Assembly: GCA_027483535.1 (NCBI GenBank)
Contig: JAIXUN010000004.1
Coordinates: 62,001-126,000, forward strand
Source of the DNA: a bacterium
GTDB taxonomy: Bacteria > Armatimonadota > Fimbriimonadia > Fimbriimonadales > Fimbriimonadaceae
Direction: 5' to 3'
DNA: 64,000 nt
This document shows positions 8,452 to 17,800 of this stretch, piece by piece (within the stretch, counting starts at the first letter, position 1; every line of letters starts with the position of its first letter). The position numbers were made by a program, and so were the translations under genes. The notes under the pieces are model-generated. The model saw nothing but the letters and a program-made list of their open reading frames with translations, was not told where the DNA came from and ran no database searches.

Positions 8452-8874
8452 ATGGGACTTACAAGGAAGAGCCAGACTCTGGCCAAGCGGCGATCGCGAT
8501 TGGCACTCAACGATTCCATTGGGGCCGGACTCTCGGCTTTTCATATGCTGCTCCTTGGCATCCTGCTCCCGAACGTGCTCGGATTGCCGATTCCCATTGC
8601 TTGCATTCTTACCGCGGTTGCCCTAGGGTTTTGCATCCATTCGTACACGGTGTACGAGAAGCTATCCGATGATGAGGTCTTAGCAGGCGATGCGGGCCGA
8701 ATGATTCGGCGAATCTCGTTACTAAATTTCGGCTACCTGTTTGCGACGCTTTTGATCCTAGTTTTGCTGTGGCAAAGCTTAACAATCGTGGGTCGGTTCC
8801 TCTTTATTGCAGAAGGTCTACTATTGCTACCCCTCTCTGTTTACGAGTGGTGGATGTCCCTCAACAGGAATTAG
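8452..8874 (+). CDS. Four-helix membrane protein, unknown function
   Basis: About 140 residues with a basic N-terminus (LTRKSQTLAKRRSR) followed by four hydrophobic segments. The first two form a hairpin (FHMLLLGILLPNVLGLPIP and ACILTAVALGFCI), and a second pair follows after a polar linker (YEKLSDDEVLAGDAGRMIRR). The frame is open further upstream, but that part overlaps the divergent acetyltransferase gene. ATG 8401 is an alternative start. No family was recognised. Confidence 0.6.
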   Translation: MGLTRKSQTLAKRRSRLALNDSIGAGLSAFHMLLLGILLPNVLGLPIPIACILTAVALGFCIHSYTVYEKLSDDEVLAGDAGRMIRRISLLNFGYLFATLLILVLLWQSLTIVGRFLFIAEGLLLLPLSVYEWWMSLNRN

Positions 8875-8985
8875 TTGCAACATCGCCTGCGGTTAATTCT
8901 TAACAAGATTAAGCATTCCAAAGCTTAAACCATCCTTAACCTCTGTGTCTCCGTTCACGTCGCCCAAAAGCTCAGAATAGGAGCC

Positions 8986-9723
8986 ATGCGAAGGGCCTTT
9001 ACTTTGATCGAACTTTTGGTGGTGATTGCCATCATCGCAATCCTTGCCGCTATCCTCTTCCCGGTTTTCGCTCAAGCAAAAGCTGCCGCAAAGAAATCCA
9101 CCTGTGTGAGCAACACCAAGCAACTCGGTCTTGGGATCATCATGTACGTCGGCGACTACGACGACGTCTACATGCAACGATTCTTCGGTACCAACACTGC
9201 GGGCGTGCCGCACTGGGCAGACCTGGTTCAGCCGTACGTGAAGAACCGAAACATCACCAACTGCCCAGACTATGTGGCCCCGCTGAACAAGCCCGCTGAC
9301 CTCAACTACATGGGCTATGCACTGAACACGCACATCGTGACCGTTCCCCCGGATCCCACCTTTTCGGCAACCCAATACGTAGACCCAGCGAACACCGCCC
9401 TGCTTGCAGACGGCAGCCTTGGCGACTTCTACGCTCGCCCCGGTCGACGCACCCGAATCGCTTTTGCAAACTCCCGCGAAACGAGTCCCGATCGACTTGC
9501 TTGCGCCGATCAGCGAAGCCGACACGGGAACGCATCGGGCGCTCAGCTCAACAATGGTGGCTCGGTGATTGCTTACGGCGATGGTCACTCCAAGTTCCAG
9601 ACCTCGAGCTTCATCATGTTCCGGCTTGGCATTCACCCGCTCGGTCCCAACCCCGGCGATCCGCTCTTTTACGAAGGAAGCTCTGGGGTCTACTGCGTAG
9701 GTGGTCCTCGAATCGGACCGTAA
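8986..9723 (+). CDS. Prepilin-like protein with H-X9-DG C-terminal signature
   Basis: 245 residues. The N-terminus [28 protein letters not shown] is a type IV prepilin/pseudopilin signal cleaved by PilD before Phe5, followed by the N-terminal helix and a conserved [20 protein letters not shown] stretch. The C-terminal [16 protein letters not shown] is the H-X9-DG motif of the DUF1559-related family, which is heavily expanded in Planctomycetes, Verrucomicrobia and Armatimonadota. It is probably exported and surface-associated. AGGAG lies just before the start. A strong terminator follows at 9751. Confidence 0.9.
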   Translation: MRRAFTLIELLVVIAIIAILAAILFPVFAQAKAAAKKSTCVSNTKQLGLGIIMYVGDYDDVYMQRFFGTNTAGVPHWADLVQPYVKNRNITNCPDYVAPLNKPADLNYMGYALNTHIVTVPPDPTFSATQYVDPANTALLADGSLGDFYARPGRRTRIAFANSRETSPDRLACADQRSRHGNASGAQLNNGGSVIAYGDGHSKFQTSSFIMFRLGIHPLGPNPGDPLFYEGSSGVYCVGGPRIGP

Positions 9724-9750
9724 TCGAAGCACCTTCACAGAGGATCGATC

Positions 9751-9789
9751 ATTCAAGGCAGCTCGCTGGAGCTGCCTTGAATGTTTTTT
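9751..9789 (+). terminator. Rho-independent terminator after the prepilin-like gene
   Basis: A perfect 14-bp stem (9751-9764 with 9769-9782), loop GCTG, then a run of six T. The 244 bp from here to the adaptor gene at 10034 hold nothing else I can support. Confidence 0.92.
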
Positions 9790-10033
9790 CGTGTAAGTAA
9801 CCCCCTACTCAACATCACAGAAGGCCAGTTAGCAGTTCGGTAGTGCCCAATGCAGAATTTTAGATCCTAGTGTAGGAGCTGTCACAAAGCTAAGGCGCGT
9901 TCTACATAACGGCATACCGGAGAAGAATCTGCTTCTTTGACAGAACGTGATACGTAAATACTCTCGATTAACCGGTTAGTTTCATTGAGTGGAGAGCCAC
10001 CTCTAGAATCCAAGGTAGGCTGAAAATAATTAA

Positions 10034-11575
10034 ATGAACCGCACACAATTCTGGGTAGCCGGAGGAGTGGTTCTTGTTGCAGTAGGTTTTGTAGGATGGA
10101 AAACAAGCCGCCCTCCAAAAGTCGATGTCATCATCGTCCGGCTTCAAAACGTTACGTCCACCCTTGCCGTTAGCGGCGCTTTAGAGGCAGAAAGCCGAGC
10201 GATCATTTCAAGCCGCCTCAACGGCGCGCTCGTTTCGAACGTCTTCGTGGATATTGGCGACAGCGTTCAGAAGGGCGAAATCCTTCTAAAACTTGATGAT
10301 CGAACCGAGAAAACGGCCCTTGCATCTGCCGACGCCTTCCTAAAGCAGAGTCAATCTCAAACACGACTTCAAGAGATTCTCACCCGATCTGCTCGTGAAA
10401 GTGTGAACTTAGCCGAGCAGGCAACCAGCGCCGTCAACGAGCTGAGGGTCGCGGTTGCTGCCGCCCGAACTCAGGAATCAAACGCCCAAACGGCTCTGCA
10501 AACTTCGCGAGCCAACTTGGCAAAAACGGTCTCCGCGAGCCGAAACGAGCAAGTTCGCATTGCGAAAGCGCAGGTGGCGTCCGCGACCGCCAATCTTGTT
10601 CAGGCGCAAAAAGACGCCGATCGGTCCGCTTATCTCTTCAGTGAAGGCGCGATCTCGAAGCAGGAGTACGAGAAGTCCCAAACCGCACTAGTGAATGCGC
10701 GAGAGCAATTGGCCGTTCAAACCGAACAACTCACGATCTCCACCTATCCAAGAACGGAGGACGTCACCCTGGCAACGCTTCAGGTCCAAGAGAGCCAAAC
10801 CGTTTTGGAGGGGACAAGGAAGCAACTTGCACTTGCCGAGACCGCCCTCTCCGCAAGAATCGCTAGTCGCCAACAACTGGCAAAGGCCCAGGGAGAGCTT
10901 TCCGCGGCCATTGCTTCCAAGCAATCCAGTCTTGCCGGGGAGCTAACCGCCGACGCAAAGAAACGAGAAGTTCTAGCTAGCCTAGAGAAAACGGTGATAC
11001 GGTCGCCCTTCAGCGGCTTTGTTTCTCAGCGGCTCATTGAGCCCGGTCAAACGACCTCCGCCGGAGCGCCTCTCTTGGTGCTCTCCGGAGCCACTGCGTA
11101 CCGCGTGCGATTGAACATCGAAGAATCGCGGATCAGCACTCTCAAGGTGGGACAATCCGCCGTTGTTGGGCTCGATGCCTTTCCGGAACTTCAACTCCCT
11201 GCCGTAGTCTCAGAAATCAGTTCGGCGGCCAATTTTCAGTTGGGCACCATAGAGGTCCGCCTCGCCCTCACGAAATCTGACCCACGACTGAAGCCGGACT
11301 TAACCGTCGACGCCAATATCGTCCTGGCAACCTTCAAAGAGGTCGTGGTCATTCCGCAGAGCGCTCTTTTGGTTACGGGCAAGAAAGGAAAAGTGTATGT
11401 GCTGAAGGGCGGACAGGTGACCACCAAAGAAGTGATCTGGAGCCGAGGAAACCAAGGCAATATCATTGTCACCAAGGGACTCGTTTCTGGCGATCAAGTG
11501 CTGACCAATCCCCGCGCGACAAAGCCTAAGGCAAAAGTAGTTCCCAATATCCTTAGCCCAGAAGAGAGTGATTAA
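10034..11575 (+). CDS. HlyD/MacA-type periplasmic adaptor of an ABC exporter
   Basis: 513 residues. An N-terminal membrane anchor (about 8-22) is followed by a lipoyl-like half-motif (VSNVFVDIGDSVQKGEILLKLDD, about 68-90). A very long coiled-coil hairpin rich in Ala/Gln/Lys follows (about 95-315), then the second lipoyl half (TVIRSPFSGFVSQRLIEPGQ) and beta-barrel domains. The first gene of a tight three-gene set (permease 5 bp later, ATPase after it), it is the periplasmic linker of a MacAB- or DevBCA-like tripartite pump. No TolC gene is adjacent; one lies at 44-45.5 kb. Confidence 0.9.
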   Translation: MNRTQFWVAGGVVLVAVGFVGWKTSRPPKVDVIIVRLQNVTSTLAVSGALEAESRAIISSRLNGALVSNVFVDIGDSVQKGEILLKLDDRTEKTALASADAFLKQSQSQTRLQEILTRSARESVNLAEQATSAVNELRVAVAAARTQESNAQTALQTSRANLAKTVSASRNEQVRIAKAQVASATANLVQAQKDADRSAYLFSEGAISKQEYEKSQTALVNAREQLAVQTEQLTISTYPRTEDVTLATLQVQESQTVLEGTRKQLALAETALSARIASRQQLAKAQGELSAAIASKQSSLAGELTADAKKREVLASLEKTVIRSPFSGFVSQRLIEPGQTTSAGAPLLVLSGATAYRVRLNIEESRISTLKVGQSAVVGLDAFPELQLPAVVSEISSAANFQLGTIEVRLALTKSDPRLKPDLTVDANIVLATFKEVVVIPQSALLVTGKKGKVYVLKGGQVTTKEVIWSRGNQGNIIVTKGLVSGDQVLTNPRATKPKAKVVPNILSPEESD

Positions 11576-11580
11576 GAATC

Positions 11581-12801
11581 ATGAACTTCTGCTTAAGAGT
11601 AGGTTTCCGATACTTTCGGAGCGGCGGCTCTCAAATTCTTTTAAGCATTGCCAGTGTTGCTTTTGGAGTGACCGTTTACCTCTTCATCACCTCGCTCATT
11701 TTTGGACTTCAAAAGGGCTTTATCGCCACAACTATCGGCAATTCCAGCCATTTAACCTTGCTGCCCCTTGAGCCGGAGGTGAGAACGTTTTCGGTGGGAG
11801 ATACCAAGGTGGTTTCTTCTGTTCTTCCGTTCAATGAAAGAGAGGTCACTCTCCGTAGTTATCTTTCGGTCATTCGACAATTAGAGGACATTCCGGAGAT
11901 CACCACCATTTGCCCGGTCTCTGCCGGTTCGGGGGTGGTCATCAAAGGCGGACAAAATCGGCCCGTCTCCATTCTTGGAATCGACGAAGGACGAGGGTCG
12001 CAGATCTTCGGCATCGGACGTTCGATTGTCTCCGGCGAACTCGATCTCAGTGGTCAAAGCTGTTGCGTCGGCTCCGAGCTTGCCCGACTCCTCGGCCTCA
12101 AAGTCGGCGACAAACTCCGAGTCCTCAGCGCCAAAGAGAGGGTGCTCGTTGCCAACATCACGGGCATCTTCAAGGCGGGAAACATAAACAGTAACGAGCG
12201 ACTTCTCTACGTTTCTCTCGCCAATGGGCAGAGATTAAACGATATGGTAGGCGCCATTTCGCGCATTGAATCGCAAGTTACAGATCCGTTCCTAGTAGAA
12301 ACAACCGCCGCTCGTGCAACATTGATCACCAACCTAAAGGTTCAGAACTGGAAGGAAGTAAACAAGGATTTGCTGAACGGATTGGCGGCACAAAGTCAGA
12401 CAACCAATATCATCCGTTTCTTTGTTTTGATCTTGGTTGCCACCTCTATTGCGAGCGTCTTAATTGTTAGCGTCCTTCAAAGAAGTCGAGAAATCGGGAT
12501 TCTCAAAAGCATGGGAGCCTCTTCTTTGGCGTTGCAGGGCATCTTCACCTACCTTGGCATGTTGGTCGGTGTGAGCGGTGCTTCGGTAGGGGTTGGGATC
12601 GGTGGAGCCCTGATCTTGGGGATTGGCGAAATTCCCGGCAACAGTAGCATCAAGCCGGGCTATCTGTTCCCCATTGAAATCCAGGGTGGCTTCTTAGGCG
12701 AAGCATTTCTAGTCACTGCCGGAATCGCCACCGCTGCCGCCCTGCTTCCGGCAAGACGAGCCGCTCAGATGAACCCGGTAGATGTTATTCGTCAGGGCTA
12801 A
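11581..12801 (+). CDS. FtsX-family ABC transporter permease (DevC/LolC/MacB-like)
   Basis: 406 residues. The topology is one N-terminal helix (ILLSIASVAFGVTVYLFITSLIFGL), a large extracytoplasmic domain (about 45-275) and three C-terminal helices. The cytoplasmic coupling motif QRSREIGILKSMGAS and terminal LLPARRAAQMNPVDVIRQG are typical of the MacB_PCD/FtsX superfamily. It sits between adaptor and ATPase genes, and its stop lies 1 bp before the ATPase start. Such permeases work by mechanotransmission on lipoproteins, peptides or glycolipids; the cargo here is unknown. Confidence 0.9.
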   Translation: MNFCLRVGFRYFRSGGSQILLSIASVAFGVTVYLFITSLIFGLQKGFIATTIGNSSHLTLLPLEPEVRTFSVGDTKVVSSVLPFNEREVTLRSYLSVIRQLEDIPEITTICPVSAGSGVVIKGGQNRPVSILGIDEGRGSQIFGIGRSIVSGELDLSGQSCCVGSELARLLGLKVGDKLRVLSAKERVLVANITGIFKAGNINSNERLLYVSLANGQRLNDMVGAISRIESQVTDPFLVETTAARATLITNLKVQNWKEVNKDLLNGLAAQSQTTNIIRFFVLILVATSIASVLIVSVLQRSREIGILKSMGASSLALQGIFTYLGMLVGVSGASVGVGIGGALILGIGEIPGNSSIKPGYLFPIEIQGGFLGEAFLVTAGIATAAALLPARRAAQMNPVDVIRQG

Positions 12802-12802
12802 T

Positions 12803-13501
12803 ATGCTAGTGCAACTCAAGGATGTCTCGAAGATTTACGAAGGGCTTGTTCCGTTCAAGGCGCTGGATCAGGTCAATCTAGCCATCGATTCTGGAGAGTT
12901 TGTCGCCATTGTTGGGCAGTCTGGAAGCGGTAAGTCCACCCTTTTGAACCTCATTGGGCTGCTCGATACCACCTCGGAAGGGGCACTCTCGATCGATGGC
13001 GTGGATGTCAACTCGCTGGAGGACAACGCCCGAACTACCCTTCGTGGAGAGAAGATTGGGTTTATCTTTCAGTTCCACTACCTGCTTCCCGACTTCACGG
13101 TGTTAGAAAACGTGCTCATGTCCAGTTTGGCGCTGACTTCGCAGACGACAAAAGATGATCTTGCGGAGGCCAAATCCCTGCTCGAGAGAATGGGCGTGGG
13201 GCATCATGCCGAAAAGCTGGCGACGGCAATTTCTGGCGGAGAGCAGCAAAGGGTCGCCATCGCTCGCGCCCTCACTCGGCACAAGCCGATCATTCTTGCC
13301 GATGAGCCAACCGGGAACCTCGATTCCATCAATAGCGACGCGGTGTTCAAACTCATGCGCGAAATTCATGCCGATCGGAAGACGACCTTTTTGATCGTCA
13401 CCCACGATGAGCGAATCGCCGAGCAGTGCGACCGGATCATCCGCATTGCCGATGGGCACATTGTCGAAGATCGAGCCGTGGTCCACCAAGCGACCGTTTA
13501 G
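12803..13501 (+). CDS. ABC exporter ATPase (LolD/MacB/DevA type)
   Basis: 232 residues. Walker [10 protein letters not shown] (about 34-42), Q-loop in [12 protein letters not shown], signature [16 protein letters not shown], Walker [13 protein letters not shown] and H-loop IVTHDE are all intact. ATG 12803 is chosen because it follows the permease stop directly; the frame is open to 12782. It powers the FtsX-type permease, completing an adaptor-permease-ATPase order like cyanobacterial devBCA. It ends 9 bp from the convergent gene at 13511. Confidence 0.93.
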   Translation: MLVQLKDVSKIYEGLVPFKALDQVNLAIDSGEFVAIVGQSGSGKSTLLNLIGLLDTTSEGALSIDGVDVNSLEDNARTTLRGEKIGFIFQFHYLLPDFTVLENVLMSSLALTSQTTKDDLAEAKSLLERMGVGHHAEKLATAISGGEQQRVAIARALTRHKPIILADEPTGNLDSINSDAVFKLMREIHADRKTTFLIVTHDERIAEQCDRIIRIADGHIVEDRAVVHQATV

Positions 13502-13510
13502 TATGATCGC

Positions 13511-14926
13511 TTACAAATAAGCAAAGGAAAGCGAGACCTTTTTAGCCCGACTTTGCGATCTTGCCCGAACCCAATGCGCCGCAAAACCGCTCGGGAATTG
13601 GAAAGTCGCTAATCCCTCCAGATCGGTATCGAGCGTGGTGTATCGACGCCAAGTGCCGTTACCAAGCACGTCCACCTCTATATCCACCACAACGCGTTCA
13701 CCAGGCTCGCTCACCAACGTCACCGACTTTTTGTCGAAACCCGTCATTAAAAATGGATCGGAAACCGAATCTTTTTCGATCCCATCCTCATACCAAACCG
13801 ATCCCCAGCCTTGCGGTTTTCCAAAAGACCACAGATCATCGATAGTGCCCCACCACAATCCAGATTGCGGTTGACCCACGGTGTGATCGGTTTGGTCTCC
13901 CGCCATGACGAAGTAGCCGTTGTAATGAACGAAATCGGGGGTGACGCGCAGATGCCGAGCGATGGGCTGAATGCCGAAAATCTTGCCGTCATACACCAGG
14001 TTGGGGAGATCATAGAACAACCCAAAGGCATCCATCAGGTGCCGTTCTGTTTGGGCAAAGCGAATCCGCATCCACTCCGTGTTCCAAGTGTGAGACCAAG
14101 ATTGGCTACCGAATGGCAGCCGATACCGGGTCCATTCGCCCCGATAAAGCACCCGAAAAATCACGCTGGCGCGGTCCCAACCTACCGCAAACATGGGCGA
14201 GCCATAGTAATCGTTGGCAGTGGAACGCTGGTTTCCGGAGACCTCTATAAACGGGTTCCGCTCGAGCACTTTCCAAGCCCCCTTCCCATCCCATTCCGCT
14301 AAGCGACCCGCGCTGCGCTTGCCCTGATATTCGGGTTCTTCATAGGTGTTGTTCGCCACTACCACGCGTCCCTGGCCGGTATGCATGGCCTTAAAGTGCA
14401 GGTACGCGCCTTTGGTCCAATCCAACTCTTTGGTGAGATCGAACAACTGCTTGGATTCCAGGGTGTCCACGTGTGTCTCGAAAAGCAGCCCTTCCATGGT
14501 GAGGAAATACACCTTCTTGGGGTCGGTAAGGTGGGCGGCGGTGGCGGTTAGTCGATGCTTGCTCAACTCAGAACTGGTTCGAACCGTTCCGTCTTCGTTA
14601 ATAAAGTGGGGACCGATCACGGCCTGCTTGGATCCCCAGTGGATGTAACGGTTGGCGTAGGTTCCGGTGACGCTCTCCGGGCGACGAGTCCACTTCATCT
14701 GCTCATCTACCTGGTAGAGACCGAGTCCCGAACCCCTAATGTGAGCCACATAGCCCACCGCCCAGAGCTTGCCCGCCCACGGAATAAGGGCTCCGATTCC
14801 GGCTTCGCTATCGCTCCCGGTGCCGGGGGCTCGAACGACCATGGAAGGGTCGACGTGATTCTGAATCTGCCCCTGCCCGGCCATGGCTAGAGACGCAAAG
14901 AGAACACAGGACAGGAACGTTCGCAC
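13511..14926 (-). CDS. Secreted protein of unknown function
   Basis: About 471 residues from GTG 14926. The N-terminus MRTFLSCVLFASLAMAGQGQIQ is a clear Sec signal peptide. The mature part is rich in aromatic and beta-strand residues (GKLWAVGYVAHIRGSGLGLYQVD, RYIHWGSKQAVIGPHFINEDG, WTRYRLPFGSQSW), suggesting a propeller-like exported protein; no family was recognised. The start is supported by TACACT 6 nt upstream. The frame extends to 15277 without a stop, and an ATG at 14989 overlapping the upstream stop (TAATG) is an alternative start, but it would bury the signal peptide. Confidence 0.65.
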   Translation of the reverse strand: MRTFLSCVLFASLAMAGQGQIQNHVDPSMVVRAPGTGSDSEAGIGALIPWAGKLWAVGYVAHIRGSGLGLYQVDEQMKWTRRPESVTGTYANRYIHWGSKQAVIGPHFINEDGTVRTSSELSKHRLTATAAHLTDPKKVYFLTMEGLLFETHVDTLESKQLFDLTKELDWTKGAYLHFKAMHTGQGRVVVANNTYEEPEYQGKRSAGRLAEWDGKGAWKVLERNPFIEVSGNQRSTANDYYGSPMFAVGWDRASVIFRVLYRGEWTRYRLPFGSQSWSHTWNTEWMRIRFAQTERHLMDAFGLFYDLPNLVYDGKIFGIQPIARHLRVTPDFVHYNGYFVMAGDQTDHTVGQPQSGLWWGTIDDLWSFGKPQGWGSVWYEDGIEKDSVSDPFLMTGFDKKSVTLVSEPGERVVVDIEVDVLGNGTWRRYTTLDTDLEGLATFQFPSGFAAHWVRARSQSRAKKVSLSFAYL

Positions 14927-14938
14927 GGGTTTAGTGTA
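14927..14938 (-). promoter_or_regulatory. Leaderless-type -10 box for the secreted-protein gene
   Basis: On the minus strand TACACT (14938-14933) is followed by the 6-nt spacer AAACCC and the GTG start at 14926. It decides the start codon in a frame open for 117 more codons. Confidence 0.55.
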
Positions 14939-14988
14939 AGCCGACCAGTCGAACGTTGTCGAAGGGGTTGCCCGGGAGAACGATCCCA

Positions 14989-15327
14989 TTAATAGAAAGG
15001 ACGCACTTCGGTATCGGCTCGACAAGCCGCCGAAGCTTTTTGTGCCCATTCTTGAGCCTCGGCAACAGTGGCAACGTCGATCACCCACAGGCCATCCAAA
15101 AACCGATCTGCCTCTTTCGCGGAACCGGTTGCCGCCTCTTGCGCCCCTTCGCCCTTTTGGATCACTGAGATTGCGGTCGAAGGTGGTTGAAGTCCGCCCA
15201 CAAACACCCTCACCCCGGCCGCTACCATCTCGTCGTTCAGCCGGTCGATCTCGGCCATCACCTCGGGCGTGATCCACTTGGCGTGGTCATAGCCTACGGG
15301 TCGGAAAACGGATAGCAGGAAAAGCAT
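14989..15327 (-). CDS. YCII/DGPF-related small protein
   Basis: About 112 residues. MLFLLSVFRPVGYDHAKW, the helix around EIDRLNDEMVAAGVRVFVGGLQ, KEADRFLDGLWVIDVATVAEAQEWAQKA and the terminal EVRPFY follow the YCII/DGPF plan (ferredoxin-like dimer, often annotated as dehydrogenase accessory or sigma-factor neighbour). The typical DGPF motif is degraded to GSAKEADRF, so catalysis is doubtful. The frame reaches ATG 15363, which has TTTACT 7 nt upstream and is a plausible alternative start. Confidence 0.7.
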   Translation of the reverse strand: MLFLLSVFRPVGYDHAKWITPEVMAEIDRLNDEMVAAGVRVFVGGLQPPSTAISVIQKGEGAQEAATGSAKEADRFLDGLWVIDVATVAEAQEWAQKASAACRADTEVRPFY

Positions 15328-15472
15328 CTTGCGACCATCATACAGTGCAAGATGCCACTCCATATGCCCTAGTAAATTTAACAGGGTTAGACTTCCTCAC
15401 CGAGTGCTAGTATTTCTACAAGGTTAAGGAAGCCGAGTGCTTCTGTGCCTTCTGTTTTTGGAGGACTTGTCC

Positions 15473-16372
15473 ATGAAGAAATTCACTACCTTTGCGGGGT
15501 TGCTCGGGGCGCTTTCGGCCACGGGTCTTGGCTCCACGCTTTACTCATCGGCGTTCGACAGCGCTACTTCTGCCGCAGACTTCAACGTCATTTCGGTTGC
15601 GTCTTCGGCTGACACCGTCATTTTCGGTGACGATTACGGCGTGCGCGGCATTGCGGAAGCTCCCAGCACAACGGCGGGCGACACCGTCACTACGGGCCTG
15701 TTCATGCAGACCAATAAGGGCACCGCGGGAGTGGTCAACGGCATCAACGCCTACCTCACCGCAGGCGGAGTCAGTTCGTTCGTGGGCGATATCCGAGTTT
15801 CGTTTGACATGTGGCTGAACGTTCCGTCCCCTCTTACGAACACCACTGAAGTTGCCCTTTTCGGAATCAATACGAACGGTGCTGGCACCAACACCCGAAC
15901 CGGCAACTCCCAAACAAACGCCGATGGAGTTTGGTATCACCTTGCGAACGAGGGCGGATTCGGATCCTCATCCACCACTCCCAACAGCCGAGACTTTGTT
16001 GGCTACACGGGCAACACGGTTCAGGCTCGGCTAGACAACGGTCAGCAGCCTTTCCTGGGTCTGTTCCCCAACGGTCCCCTTGCCGGCGCGCCGGGTAACG
16101 GTTGGGTTCGCGTGGTCATTGAAGAGAATGCCGGAACCGTCGAACTGCGGATGAACAACACCGTCATTTCGTCGTTCGCCGATGGTGGCTTCGCCGATGG
16201 ATTCGTTTTCTTGGGCTACCAAGATCCGTTTTCCGGGAGCCTAGGTTCTCGAGACCTGTTCGCCGTTTACGACAATCTGCTGGTGGAATCCACTGCTGTC
16301 GTTCCCGAGCCCGCTACGATGACCGCTCTGGCGGTTGGTCTGCTGGCCCTCGGTCGCCGACGACGCAAGTAA
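15473..16372 (+). CDS. PEP-CTERM sorted exported protein
   Basis: 299 residues. A Sec signal peptide (MKKFTTFAGLLGALSATGLGS) precedes a beta-rich body with repeated TTGLFM, NGINAYL and FVGDIRVSFDMWL stretches. The C-terminus has VPEPAT, a short hydrophobic helix and RRRRK: the PEP-CTERM signal read by an exosortase. A GGAGG lies 9 nt before ATG 15473. The body looks like a concanavalin-like jelly roll, which I infer only from strand pattern. No exosortase gene is in the window. A terminator follows. Confidence 0.88.
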   Translation: MKKFTTFAGLLGALSATGLGSTLYSSAFDSATSAADFNVISVASSADTVIFGDDYGVRGIAEAPSTTAGDTVTTGLFMQTNKGTAGVVNGINAYLTAGGVSSFVGDIRVSFDMWLNVPSPLTNTTEVALFGINTNGAGTNTRTGNSQTNADGVWYHLANEGGFGSSSTTPNSRDFVGYTGNTVQARLDNGQQPFLGLFPNGPLAGAPGNGWVRVVIEENAGTVELRMNNTVISSFADGGFADGFVFLGYQDPFSGSLGSRDLFAVYDNLLVESTAVVPEPATMTALAVGLLALGRRRRK

Positions 16373-16391
16373 GCGGTCGTCTTTTAGAGCG

Positions 16392-16433
16392 AATGCCCCT
16401 GAGCCGTTTTGGCGCAGGGGCATTTTGTTTTTT
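16392..16433 (+). terminator. Rho-independent terminator after the PEP-CTERM gene
   Basis: A 10-bp stem (16392-16401 with 16415-16424) around a 13-nt loop, followed by a T-rich tail (TTGTTTTTTATTT). Confidence 0.88.
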
Positions 16434-16435
16434 AT

Positions 16436-16906
16436 TTAGCCCTCGTAGGCGGCTCGCAGCGCTTCGAAGTCGAGCTTAATCATGCCCATCATCGCGGTCA
16501 TCGTTCGACCCGCCTTCGCCGGGTCTGGATCGGCGATCCAATCCCGAAGAGACTTCGGCGTGATCTGCCAAGCAACGCCGAATTTGTCCTGAATCCACCC
16601 GCAGGCAAGCGGCTTCCCTTCCACCGCCAGTGCGTCCCAGTACCGGTCGACCTCGGCCTGATTCTCACATTCGATCATGAACGAGACTGCCGGGGTGAAC
16701 CCTTCTTCGCGCTGGGCATTGAGGGCCACAAACGGCTGGCCAAAGAGTTTGAACTCGATCGTGAGCACGGTCCCCTCGTTCACGGGAAGGTCGGGACCCC
16801 ACCGAAAGACCTTAGAGACCACAAGATCGGGAAAGACGGATTTGTAGAATTCAACCGCTTCCTCTCCATTGCCATCGAACCAGAGAAAAGTCTCGATCTT
16901 GCTCAT
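16436..16906 (-). CDS. PhnB-like VOC-superfamily protein (3-demethylubiquinone-methyltransferase-like)
   Basis: 156 residues. KIETFLWFDGNGEEAVEFYKSVFPD is the characteristic opening of the PhnB/YjdN group of vicinal-oxygen-chelate proteins, followed by KLFGQPFVALNA, SFMIECENQAEVDRYWDAL and CGWIQDKFGVAWQITP. These small dimers are usually of unknown activity despite their methyltransferase annotation. ATG 16906 is supported by TAGAGT exactly 7 nt upstream; a further in-frame start at 16915 would lie inside that box. Confidence 0.88.
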   Translation of the reverse strand: MSKIETFLWFDGNGEEAVEFYKSVFPDLVVSKVFRWGPDLPVNEGTVLTIEFKLFGQPFVALNAQREEGFTPAVSFMIECENQAEVDRYWDALAVEGKPLACGWIQDKFGVAWQITPKSLRDWIADPDPAKAGRTMTAMMGMIKLDFEALRAAYEG

Positions 16907-16919
16907 CGGAACCACTCTA
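16907..16919 (-). promoter_or_regulatory. Leaderless-type -10 box for the PhnB-like gene
   Basis: On the minus strand TAGAGT (16919-16914) is followed by a 7-nt spacer and ATG 16906. No Shine-Dalgarno is present. Confidence 0.5.
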
Positions 16920-17159
16920 CACCCAATCAGCGGGGGCGATGTTTGTGGAGCGAGGGCAACTTAGGGCGGCTGATGGAGCCATCCGTAACCAGGTCGACGT
17001 CAGGGATGTTGTAGCGGGGCCACTCCTTCTTTTCGAAGGCTGAAGTCACCCTCCATAACGTATCTCGCCCGTAAAAGTGCTAGATATATCGTCGTATCCT
17101 AGCAAATCTGTCGATTGTTCTTGGTTTTTTCTGAAACTGCCCTTAACATCATTAGCGCT

Positions 17160-17729
17160 ATGAAAAAACTAGCAATATTTGCATTAGGGGTTTTGGCGGC
17201 TAACGCCTTTTCAGTCAATCTCGTCACCAACGGTGACTTCGAAGCGGGCGACGCGGGTTGGACGACGACCGGGTTTGCTGACGTCGACGATTGGTCGTCG
17301 ATCGGTGGTCCGGGCACCCAAACGGTTTGGCTCGGCGGCTACGCAGACGCTAACGACACGATCGCGCAAAGTGTTTCCTCCGCCGGCTACCTGCCCACGG
17401 CAACACTGACGTTCGATTTCTACTTCGTGAACCAAGACGTCGCTGGGTTCGACTTCTTCACCGTCGAGTTCAACGGAACGGTACTAGACACGATCGACCT
17501 CGGTGACAACAATTCGGTAGCCCTTTACGGACCTTTCGCGAAGTCGTACAACGTAACGCTCACGGGCGGCACCGATACGATTAAGTTCGGCACCACCACC
17601 GACGATATCGCCGACAGCTCTGCTTTCGTTGATAACGTTGCGCTCACCGCCACGCCGGTTCCGGAGCCCGCAACCATGGTCGCTCTTGGTCTTGGCGCCA
17701 TGGCAATGGTTCGCCGACGACGCAAGTAA
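17160..17729 (+). CDS. PEP-CTERM sorted exported protein
   Basis: 189 residues. Signal peptide MKKLAIFALGVLAANAFS, then NLVTNGDFEAGDAGWTT, the usual opening of secreted jelly-roll (CBM-like) PEP-CTERM proteins, and a beta-sandwich-like body ending FVDNVAL. The C-terminus VPEPATMVALGLGAMAMVRRRRK is a textbook exosortase signal. The frame extends to 17115, but the signal peptide fixes the start. A strong terminator follows at 17754. Confidence 0.9.
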   Translation: MKKLAIFALGVLAANAFSVNLVTNGDFEAGDAGWTTTGFADVDDWSSIGGPGTQTVWLGGYADANDTIAQSVSSAGYLPTATLTFDFYFVNQDVAGFDFFTVEFNGTVLDTIDLGDNNSVALYGPFAKSYNVTLTGGTDTIKFGTTTDDIADSSAFVDNVALTATPVPEPATMVALGLGAMAMVRRRRK

Positions 17730-17753
17730 GAGTCTTTTCCTAAGGCTCGTTTT

Positions 17754-17792
17754 CAACCCGTTTGCCGATCTTCGGCAAGCGGGTTGTTCTTT
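17754..17792 (+). terminator. Rho-independent terminator
   Basis: A two-part stem: CAACCCG (17754-17760) pairs with CGGGTTG (17780-17786), enclosing TTGCCGA/TCGGCAA, then TTCTTTT. Confidence 0.88.
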
Positions 17793-17800
17793 TGCGGGGT

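Noticed and set aside
9882-10118. Minus-strand frame of 78 codons upstream of the adaptor gene
   Set aside because: It overlaps the real start of the HlyD-like gene, has no start signal and no membrane or domain feature.
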